NCBI RefSeq assembly: GCF_003627075.1
Contig: NZ_CP032630.1
Span: forward strand, 806,001 to 870,000
Reading direction: 5' to 3'
From: Protaetiibacter intestinalis
GTDB lineage: Bacteria; Actinomycetota; Actinomycetes; Actinomycetales; Microbacteriaceae
DNA: 64,000 nucleotides
Positions 57,504 through 64,000 of this stretch are shown here, one piece after another. The position numbers and the translations under genes are program-made. A model generated the notes under the pieces. That model was not told the DNA's origin. It saw nothing but the letters and a program-made list of their open reading frames with translations, and made no database searches. The first letter of the stretch is position 1, and the number at the start of each line of letters is the position of its first letter.

Positions 57504-59186
57504 CTAGCGTCCGGCGGTGATGGTGTCGGCGGCCGCCCTGGCCGCCTCTCGGGCATCGGCGGCCTCCTCGGCCGCCAGGGCCGCCCGGGCGATCGCGGCT
57601 GCGTCGTCCGGGGTGTACCGCGCGAGGGAGACGCGGACATCTGCGAGCGCCGTCGGCGACATCGAGAGACTCGTGACCCCGAGTCCCGCGAGCACGACGG
57701 CGAGGAGCGGGTCGGCGGCGGCCTCGCCGCACACGCCGACCGGCTTGCCGAGGGCGGCGCCGGCGGCGCCCACTTCCGAGACGAGCCGCAGCACCGCCGG
57801 GTGCCACGGGTCCTGCAGGGCCGCGACCGAGCCGAGCTGGCGGTCCGCGGCGAGGGTGTACTGCGTGAGGTCGTTGGTGCCGATCGAGGCGAAGTCGGTG
57901 TGCGCGAGCACCCGGTCGGCGATGAGGGCGACGGAGGGGATCTCCACCATGACCCCGGCGACCGGGATGCCGACACCGTGCACGGCATCCGACACGAAGC
58001 GGGTCTCCTCGACGGTCGCCACCATGGGCGCCATGACCCACAGCTCGGCCTCGGTGCCGTCGGCGGCCGCGGCGAGCGCGGCGAGCTGGTCGCGGAGCAC
58101 GGACTCCGAGGCTCGAAGCGCCCGGAGCCCGCGCCGACCGAGGGCCGGGTTCTCCTCCTCACCCGGCGAGAGGAACGCGAGCGGCTTGTCGGCCCCCGCG
58201 TCGAGCAGACGCACCACCACGCGCTTGCCCGGGAAGGCGGCGAGCACCTCGCGGTAGCTCGCCGTCTGCTCCTCGACGGTCGGCGCGTCGGCCGAGTCGA
58301 GGAAGAGGAACTCGGTGCGGAACAGGCCGACGCCCTCCGCCCCGAGGCGCACGGCGTCGGCCGCCTCCCCCGGCTTGCCGAGGTTGGCGAGCAGCTTGAT
58401 GGGGGTGCCGTCGGCGAGCACGCCGGGACCGATCGGGGCGGATGCCGCGGCCGCGCGGGCGGCGATGCGCGCCTCGGCGTCGGCGAGCTCGGCCGCATCC
58501 GGGTCGACCGAGACACGGCCGCGCTCGGCGTCGACGATGACCTCGACGCCTTCGGGCAGGGACTCGACCCCGGTCGCCCCGACGAGCGCGATGATGCCGC
58601 GCTGGCGGGCGAGGATCGCGGTGTGCGAGGTCGGCCCGCCCTCGCTCGTGACGAAGGCGAGCACGCGGTCGAGGTCGAGCACGGCGGTGTCGGCCGGCGC
58701 GAGGTCGCGCGCGACGAGCACATAGGGGTGTCCGGGGTCGACGACGAGCTCGGTCGAGCGCCCCTGCAGCACCGCGACGGCGCGGTCGGAGAGGTCGTGC
58801 AGGTCGGCGGCGCGCTCGGCGAAGTACTCGCCGGCATCCGCGAGCATGGCGGCGAACTCGGCGAAGGAGTCGGCGACCGCCTTCTCGGCGGTGATGCCGC
58901 CCGCGAGCTTCGACTCGACCCCGTCGAGCAGGGCCGGGTCGTCGGTCATGAGCGCCTGCGCCTCGAGCACGTCGCGCGTCGCGTCGTCGGCACCGGCCGC
59001 CCGCTCGCGCAGCTGCGCGGAGACCGCAGCGAGCGCCTCCCGCGCGCGCGCGACCTCGGCCTCCGCACCGATCGTGCTCGGAGCGTCCGTCGGCGCGACC
59101 GCGGCCTGCCGGGCGACGTGCAGCACGGGGCCGACGACGACCCCGGTGCCGATGCCGACGCCGCGGAGCTCGCGCAGTTCGATCAT
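57504..59186 (-). CDS. ptsI: PTS enzyme I
   Basis: 560 residues from ATG 59184-59186 (MIELRELRGVGIGTG). The active-site His is in SEGGPTSHTAILARQ near residue 190. The PEP-binding half has GVGLFRTEFLFLDS, FIGTNDLTQYT-like SIGTNDLTQYTLAADR and VCGEAAADPL. It transfers phosphate from PEP to HPr. It overlaps ptsH by four bases. Presence of EI inside a sugar-specific operon makes the cluster self-sufficient. Confidence 0.95.
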   Translation of the reverse strand: MIELRELRGVGIGTGVVVGPVLHVARQAAVAPTDAPSTIGAEAEVARAREALAAVSAQLRERAAGADDATRDVLEAQALMTDDPALLDGVESKLAGGITAEKAVADSFAEFAAMLADAGEYFAERAADLHDLSDRAVAVLQGRSTELVVDPGHPYVLVARDLAPADTAVLDLDRVLAFVTSEGGPTSHTAILARQRGIIALVGATGVESLPEGVEVIVDAERGRVSVDPDAAELADAEARIAARAAAASAPIGPGVLADGTPIKLLANLGKPGEAADAVRLGAEGVGLFRTEFLFLDSADAPTVEEQTASYREVLAAFPGKRVVVRLLDAGADKPLAFLSPGEEENPALGRRGLRALRASESVLRDQLAALAAAADGTEAELWVMAPMVATVEETRFVSDAVHGVGIPVAGVMVEIPSVALIADRVLAHTDFASIGTNDLTQYTLAADRQLGSVAALQDPWHPAVLRLVSEVGAAGAALGKPVGVCGEAAADPLLAVVLAGLGVTSLSMSPTALADVRVSLARYTPDDAAAIARAALAAEEAADAREAARAAADTITAGR

Positions 59187-59455
59187 CCGGCGGCCTCGTC
59201 CTGATCGGTCGTGAGGAACTCCGCGAGCTCCTCGAGCACGCGCTCCTCGTCGTCGCCCTCGACCGTGAGCACGACCTCGTCGCCGTTCTCGAAGCCCGCG
59301 GCGATGATCGACAGGATGCTCGCCGCGTTGAGGGCCGCGCCTCCCGGGCGGGCGATGGTGACCTTGTGGCCGGATGCGGCGACCGCCTGGGTGAAGAGCT
59401 TCGCCGGGCGGGCGTGCAGCCCGTGGCCGGATGCGATCTGCAGCGTGCGTTCCAT
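59183..59455 (-). CDS. ptsH: Phosphocarrier protein HPr
   Basis: 90 residues. His14 in GHGLHARPAKLFTQAV is the phospho-acceptor and NAASILSIIAAG is the region of the regulatory Ser seen in Firmicutes. It carries phosphate between EI and EIIA. Start ATG 59453-59455, touching the stop of the upstream EIIB-like gene by one base. Confidence 0.95.
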   Translation of the reverse strand: MERTLQIASGHGLHARPAKLFTQAVAASGHKVTIARPGGAALNAASILSIIAAGFENGDEVVLTVEGDDEERVLEELAEFLTTDQDEAAG

Positions 59456-59775
59456 CAGCGGGTCCTCTCGCGGGGGGCGGACCCGAGGGCCGCCAGTGTC
59501 GTGTCGAGCAGTTCGTCGCCATCCTGCCGTGCCGCGTCGTCGAGCACCACGAACGGCACCCGGGCGTCGGCCGCCAGGACGGCGAGCTCGGCGACCGTGC
59601 TGCCGAGGTGTGCCCCGGCGATCACGACGTCGGCACCGCCGACGAGGTCTGCTGCGGCGGAGGCCGAGGAGGCGACGGCCTCGAGCTCGACCGCGCGGTC
59701 GGCGGCGGCGCGGCGCAGGCGCTGCGCGACGAAGGTGCTCGACGCCCCGGCGCCGCAGACGATGAGCACCCGCAT
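59455..59775 (-). CDS. Small PTS EIIB-like protein (lactose/cellobiose type)
   Basis: 106 residues. The start MRVLIVCGAGASSTFVAQRLRRAA fits a P-loop-like EIIB Lac/Chb fold with Cys7 followed by GAGASST. No partner EIIC or EIIA of that class is nearby, so its target is uncertain; it may phosphorylate or sense for the regulator encoded divergently. It is the promoter-proximal gene of the PTS operon. Start ATG 59773-59775. Confidence 0.7.
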   Translation of the reverse strand: MRVLIVCGAGASSTFVAQRLRRAAADRAVELEAVASSASAAADLVGGADVVIAGAHLGSTVAELAVLAADARVPFVVLDDAARQDGDELLDTTLAALGSAPRERTR

Positions 59776-59841
59776 CCGTCCCTCTCCGCTCCTGCGACGT
59801 GCGGCGCGGGTCTCGCGTCGGCGGCGTCGCCGTGGTCCAGG

Positions 59842-59868
59842 GCCCGCCGGTTCCCTCTCCCGGCGGGC
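59842..59868. promoter_or_regulatory. Inverted repeat in the divergent PTS/MtlR promoter region
   Basis: GCCCGCCGG (59842-59850) and CCGGCGGGC (59860-59868) form a perfect 9-bp repeat around nine bases. It lies 67 bases before the PTS operon start and 141 before the regulator gene, a fitting place for an activator site. Binding by the MtlR-type protein is a guess. The rest of the 233-bp spacer shows a TTGACT near 59970 without a clear -10. Confidence 0.35.
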
Positions 59869-60008
59869 GTGCCCAGTGTGCCGCGCGGGCGACGCCGCCC
59901 ACCAGCGGGCCTGCTTCCGCACCCCCGGAAATCTGCCCGGAGGCCCGTGCGCCCACCCCGTGGCGATGCTTGACTGGGTCTCGCGAGGGATCGCGGAGCG
60001 GGAGTCGG

Positions 60009-61907
60009 ATGGTCGATCGACACGAGCAGCTGACGGACACGCTCGCCCAGCACGGTGGCTGGGCGACGGCGGCCGACCTCGCGGCGCGCCTCGGCGTCAC
60101 CGACCGCAGCATCCGCGGCTACGTCTCGGCGCTCAACGCCGCCTCGGATGCGCCGCTCATCGAATCCGGCCCCTCGGGCTACCGGCTCGACCGCGGCGAG
60201 TGGGGCAGGCGGCTGCGCGACGAGCGCGGGGTGCCCTCGGCGACCCCGGCGGGGCGCGTCTCCGCCGTGCTGCGCGCGCTGCTCGACGCGCCCGCCGATT
60301 CGGAGGGCGTCGACCTCTACGAGCTCGCCGAGCGCCTGCACGTGAGCGACTCCACGCTCGAATCGGACCTCGCACGCGCCCGCAGCCGCGCCGGCGCCGC
60401 GGGTCTCACGATCGTGCGCACGCGTGAGAGGGTGCAGCTCGAGGGGCCGGAGAGCGCGCGCCGCCGGCTCATCGGCGCCCTGTTCCGCGACGAGGCCACC
60501 CGGGGGATGCGCGAGGTCGACCGCATCGAGAGCTGGTTCGCGGCGGGCGACCTCACGGCGTTCAAGACGGCGCTCATCGCGCGGCTCGTCGCCGACGGCT
60601 ACGAGATCAACGACTACGGGCTCGGCACGGTGCTGCTGCACCTCGCGATCGCCGTCGACCGCACGCAGGCGCGGCACGCCCTGCCGGACCGCACCGGCGG
60701 CGACGAGGGCGTGTTCCCCGCCATCATCGACGGCCTCGTCTCCGAGCATTTCGGGGTGACCCTCGCCCCCGGCGACCTCGACTACCTCGGATTCCTGCTC
60801 GGGACGCGCGTGGCCGTGAGCCCGGTCGACGCGGGACCGCCCCCCATCGACGACGCCGAGCTCGACGAGGTGCGGGCGATCGTCGAGAAGGCGGCGCGCG
60901 AGTACCTCGTCGACCTCGACGGCGACGACGACTTCCTGCTGCGCCTGGCCATGCACATCCGCCAGCTCGTGCGGCGGGCGCAGGAGGGGTCGTTCTCGCG
61001 CAACCCGCTCACCCGCTCGATCAAGTCGGGCTACCCGATGATCTACGAGCTCGCCGTGTACCTCGCGCGCGAGCTGCAGCTGAGCACCGGCATCTCGGTC
61101 CCGGAGGACGAGATCGCCTACCTCGCGATGCACCTCGGCGCGCGGCTCGAGGAGCAGCGGCAGAGCGAGCAGGCCGTGACCGCGACGATCGTCGCCCCCG
61201 CGTACCACCGCCTGCACCTCGATCTGCTGCACCGCGTGGAGGCGTCGGTCGGCACCGAGCTGCGCATCGAGCAGCTCGACACCCGCTCCGACGTCGATTG
61301 GGATGCGCTCCCCGGCGACCTCGTCATCTCGGTCATCGAGCCGCCGACGCCCACGGACCGCATCATCGTCGTGCACCCCTTCCTCGGCGAGGCGGATGCG
61401 CAGGCGATCCAGGCGGCGATCGCCCGGGTGCGGCGCCAGCGGCGGCGCACCCGGCTCGCCGAGCGGCTCACCGGATACTTCGACGAGCGGCTGTTCTTCC
61501 GCGAGCTCTACGCCCCCGACCCCGAGGCGATGATCCGCACGATCGGGGCCCGGATGGTGGAGGCGGGGATCGTCGACGAGGCCTACGTCGCGGGCGCGAT
61601 CGAGCGCGAGCGGCTGTCGTCGACGGCGTTCACCGACGGTCTCGCGATGCCGCACGCGATGGCGATGACGGCCGACCGCACGGCGATCGCGCTCGTGCTC
61701 AACACGACCTCGATGCCGTGGGGCGAGGCACGGGTGGAGGTGATCGCGTTCATCGCCTTCAGCGAGTCCGGGCGCGCCTCGTTCCAGGAGGTCTTCGACC
61801 AGCTCGTCGAGGTGTTCTCCGATCGCGAGAACGTGCGCGGCCTCGTGGCGCGGGCGACCGACGTGCCGACCCTCGTCGCGGAGCTCACGCGTCTCATCGA
61901 CGCCTGA
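60009..61907 (+). CDS. mtlR: MtlR-type PRD-containing transcriptional activator
   Basis: 632 residues. Two N-terminal helix-turn-helix units (about 1-60 and 80-130; DLAARLGVTDRSIRGYVSALN, ELAERLHVSDSTLESDLARA) are followed by two PTS-regulation domains (about 165-390, with conserved His at HLAIAVDRTQ and YLAMHLGARLEEQ), an EIIB-like region (about 395-480) and an EIIA-like domain (about 490-632, with LAMPHAM). This is the MtlR/LicR layout, in which PTS phosphorylation sets activity. It is divergent from the PTS operon. Start ATG 60009 with GGGAG upstream. Confidence 0.92.
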   Translation: MVDRHEQLTDTLAQHGGWATAADLAARLGVTDRSIRGYVSALNAASDAPLIESGPSGYRLDRGEWGRRLRDERGVPSATPAGRVSAVLRALLDAPADSEGVDLYELAERLHVSDSTLESDLARARSRAGAAGLTIVRTRERVQLEGPESARRRLIGALFRDEATRGMREVDRIESWFAAGDLTAFKTALIARLVADGYEINDYGLGTVLLHLAIAVDRTQARHALPDRTGGDEGVFPAIIDGLVSEHFGVTLAPGDLDYLGFLLGTRVAVSPVDAGPPPIDDAELDEVRAIVEKAAREYLVDLDGDDDFLLRLAMHIRQLVRRAQEGSFSRNPLTRSIKSGYPMIYELAVYLARELQLSTGISVPEDEIAYLAMHLGARLEEQRQSEQAVTATIVAPAYHRLHLDLLHRVEASVGTELRIEQLDTRSDVDWDALPGDLVISVIEPPTPTDRIIVVHPFLGEADAQAIQAAIARVRRQRRRTRLAERLTGYFDERLFFRELYAPDPEAMIRTIGARMVEAGIVDEAYVAGAIERERLSSTAFTDGLAMPHAMAMTADRTAIALVLNTTSMPWGEARVEVIAFIAFSESGRASFQEVFDQLVEVFSDRENVRGLVARATDVPTLVAELTRLIDA

Positions 61908-61908
61908 T

Positions 61909-63459
61909 TCAGCTGTGCGGTGTGCCGAGCGGCAGCTCGCGGCCGAAGTCGAGGATCGTGTACCGCCCGCACGCGACGGACACGGCGTCGGACTCGGTGA
62001 TGCCTTGGGGGTACTGGAACGGCTGCGACCGCTCGTCCACGACGAGGAAGGTGGGCCGCGCCCCGGTGAAGTCGGCGCGGTTCACGAGCCACGTGTACGG
62101 CTGGAACCACGCGTCGAGCTGCAGCAGCCGCGACGGGTCGGCGAGGTACGCCTTGGGCGCCCGGACGGTCCAGAACTGTCCGGCACCGACGCGCCCCGAG
62201 GCGTCCACCCAGTCCGTGACGCATGCGAGGTCGGCATCCGTGCGCTGCGCGGCGGTCACGAGCACGGGTGCGGATGCGATCCCCGCGACGAGGGCGAGCC
62301 CGGTCGCGACCGCGACGGCCGCACGTCGGGCGGACGCGGGAACCCGCCCGGCGAGCAGGGCGGGCAGCAGCACGAGGGCGGCGACCGGCGCGTAGACGAG
62401 CGGCTGGAGGTAGCGATCGGCGTCCGTGCCGAGCACGACCGCCCACACGAGGGTGAACGGCGGCGTCACGGCTCCGATCGCGGCGAGGCACCACGCCCCG
62501 GTGCCCTGCCGCACCCGCAGCGCGAGCACGACCGCGACGATCCAGCAGGCGAGCAGCACGAGCTGCCAGACGATCCCGCCGGGGCCGTCTGCGTTCTGCG
62601 CCCATCCTTCGGCGTAGTGCCGGGCCGCATCCGCCCAGCGTCCGGGTCGCAGGTAGTTGGCGCCGTCGGCGACGATCACGTCCGCGAAGGCGAGCCGCGT
62701 CGTCCAGCCGATGAGGGATCCGCCGATCAGCGAGAGGGCGAGCAGCCCGACGCGCGCGCGGTCGAGGCGGGCGCCCGCCAGTACCGCTCCGAGCACGAGG
62801 AGTGCCGGCACGACCGTCCACGCCACGTGGATCGGGTTGCTCAGCACGGATACCGCGCTCACGATCGCGAGGCCGACGATCGCCGCCCACGGCCGGTGTC
62901 GCGCCTCGAGCGCGCGCCGGATCAACCCGAGGCTCGCGACCCCCGCGACGACCGTGGCGGAGTAGTAGGTGGTCGTGCCGATCATCCAGGCGAGCTGCAG
63001 CCCCTCCCGTTCATCGCCGCCCTCGAGCACCACGAGCAGGCCGACGACCGCGAGCGCCACGAGCGCGCCCGTCACGGGTGCCGTCGCGTGCCGACGGGCT
63101 CCGGCGGCGATCCGCAGCGCCCCGTACAGGGCGAGCAGGTTGACGACCGCGCCGAGGGCGAGCGTCTCGCGCACCCCGAACCCGAACGCCGACAGCAGGC
63201 CGTGCACCGTCGCCTCGGGAAGGAACAGCACGGGCGACATCGCCCAGTCCTGCTGCTGCCCGAGTGCGATCGACGTGACGACGAGCACGTTCACGAGCGA
63301 GTCGCCGTCGGCGAACAGGAGCCACGGACGGTGCTCGGCGAGGAAGGCGGCGACGACTACGGCGAGGGCGAGCGCCGTCACGATGCCGAGCAGTTCGGCG
63401 GCGACGTCGCGACGCGACGGCCCCCACGTCTCGCGTGTGACCGTCCCCGTCGCGGACAC
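61909..63459 (-). CDS. Large polytopic membrane protein, GT-C-like outline, function unknown
   Basis: 516 residues with about eleven hydrophobic segments in the first 400 and a soluble C-terminal region of about 110 residues (ADLACVTDWVDASGRVGAGQFWTVRAPKAYL...). The outline resembles GT-C glycosyltransferases or mannosyltransferase-like proteins, with an acidic DGDSL near residue 52, but no decisive motif is recognised. It follows adk by 12 bases, probably in the same transcript, and is convergent with mtlR, ending two bases from it. Confidence 0.65.
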   Translation of the reverse strand: MSATGTVTRETWGPSRRDVAAELLGIVTALALAVVVAAFLAEHRPWLLFADGDSLVNVLVVTSIALGQQQDWAMSPVLFLPEATVHGLLSAFGFGVRETLALGAVVNLLALYGALRIAAGARRHATAPVTGALVALAVVGLLVVLEGGDEREGLQLAWMIGTTTYYSATVVAGVASLGLIRRALEARHRPWAAIVGLAIVSAVSVLSNPIHVAWTVVPALLVLGAVLAGARLDRARVGLLALSLIGGSLIGWTTRLAFADVIVADGANYLRPGRWADAARHYAEGWAQNADGPGGIVWQLVLLACWIVAVVLALRVRQGTGAWCLAAIGAVTPPFTLVWAVVLGTDADRYLQPLVYAPVAALVLLPALLAGRVPASARRAAVAVATGLALVAGIASAPVLVTAAQRTDADLACVTDWVDASGRVGAGQFWTVRAPKAYLADPSRLLQLDAWFQPYTWLVNRADFTGARPTFLVVDERSQPFQYPQGITESDAVSVACGRYTILDFGRELPLGTPHS

Positions 63460-63471
63460 GGACGCCGGGGG

Positions 63472-64000
63472 CTAGGCCTGCGGGGCGCCGGTGGCGAGGC
63501 CGCGCTCGGCGAAGGCGGCCCAGATGCGGTCGGCGACCTCGTCGACCGAGCCGAGTCCGTCGACCTCGATCAGCAGCCCCTGCTCGCGGAACATCTCGAG
63601 CACGGGCGCGGTCTCGCGCTGGTAGACCTCCTGGCGGTGGCGGATCGCCTCCTCGGAGTCGTCCGCTCGCCCCTGCTCGATCGCGCGCTTGCGAAGGCGC
63701 CGCACGATCTCGTCCTGGTCGGCCACGAGCCGCAGCACCGCGTCGAGCTTGTGCCCGTGCGAGGCGAGCAGGCCGTCGAGGTAGCGCACCTGGTCGGGGG
63801 TGCGCGGGTAGCCGTCGAGCAGGAAGCCCGTCGTCGCGTCCGCCTCGGCGAGCCGGTCGGTGACGAGCTCGTTGGTGAGCGAGTCGGGCACGTAGTCGCC
63901 CGCGTCGACGATCGCCTTGACGCGCTTGCCGAGCTCGGTCTCGTTCGCGATGTTGGCGCGGAAGATGTCGCCCGTCGAGATCGTCGGGATGCCGAAGTGC
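63472..64000 (-). CDS. adk: Adenylate kinase, partial (N-terminus beyond window)
   Basis: About 176 residues are visible, lacking the P-loop. [43 protein letters not shown] and [17 protein letters not shown] are diagnostic AMP-binding blocks. The LID region ([29 protein letters not shown]) is the short, non-zinc type. It equilibrates AMP, ADP and ATP. In related genomes adk lies next to infA via secY/map-type genes; here the PTS cluster and a membrane protein intervene. Confidence 0.95.
   Translation of the reverse strand, partial: HFGIPTISTGDIFRANIANETELGKRVKAIVDAGDYVPDSLTNELVTDRLAEADATTGFLLDGYPRTPDQVRYLDGLLASHGHKLDAVLRLVADQDEIVRRLRKRAIEQGRADDSEEAIRHRQEVYQRETAPVLEMFREQGLLIEVDGLGSVDEVADRIWAAFAERGLATGAPQA

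Overview
The window is about 72% GC, densely packed, and rich in GTG starts. Gene content and order point to an actinobacterium of the order Micrococcales, most likely family Microbacteriaceae. The evidence is the block infA-rpmJ-rpsM-rpsK-rpoA-rplQ followed by truA-rplM-rpsI-glmM, the chain glmS-acpS-alr-tsaE-tsaB-rimI-tsaD, solitary groES under two CIRCE operators, GuaB3 beside GuaB, and many genes whose -10 box lies 6-8 bases before the start codon. This is chromosomal housekeeping sequence; no integrase, transposase, prophage, CRISPR array, rRNA or tRNA gene was seen.

Layout. 1-1007: a glycerol-facilitator-like gene cut by the left edge, divergent from an IclR regulator, with a perfect palindrome between them. 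1013-6066: secreted peptidase, serine hydrolase, sucD and sucC. 6169-17073: an inverted-repeat element, an MpaB-like protein, beta-glucosidase, a TetR/MFS pair with its operator, a second MFS, pcrA, a glycerophosphodiesterase, small membrane proteins and an Abi-family HEPN protein. 17090-28014: guaA, a SURF1 protein, a KhtT/KhtU potassium exporter, glpD, guaB3, an AbiEi/DUF559 protein and guaB; the spacers around the last genes carry a GC-rich repeat family. 28262-35123: a branched-chain amino-acid ABC system (livHMGF) with two binding lipoproteins. 35170-43455: rarD, groES, a methyltransferase, two Pro/Ala-rich DUF4190 proteins, a fused RimI-TsaD, tsaB, tsaE, alr and acpS. 43452-50178: glmS, coaA, a DUF385-type reductase, glmM, rpsI, rplM and truA. 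50213-55259: an acyltransferase, then the alpha-type ribosomal operon. 55450-61907: a self-contained mannitol-type PTS (EIIA, EIICB, EI, HPr, small EIIB-like protein) with a divergent MtlR-type activator, sitting between infA and adk. 61909-64000: a polytopic membrane protein and partial adk.

Working together: guaA, guaB and guaB3 cover guanine nucleotide synthesis; glpD, the facilitator and the glycerophosphodiesterase cover glycerol use; glmS and glmM feed UDP-GlcNAc and cell wall synthesis together with alr; tsaB, tsaD and tsaE make t6A in tRNA; the liv operon imports amino acids; the PTS cluster carries its own EI and HPr.

The most notable non-genic content is a set of 59-77 bp palindromic elements. 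Two of them (36607-36680 and 41478-41551) are homologous and equal in length. One supplies the stop codon of tsaE, and another unrelated one appears to have fused rimI to tsaD in frame. The Abi/HEPN gene at 16396-17073 has strong hairpins upstream and may be an RNA-partnered abortive-infection system.
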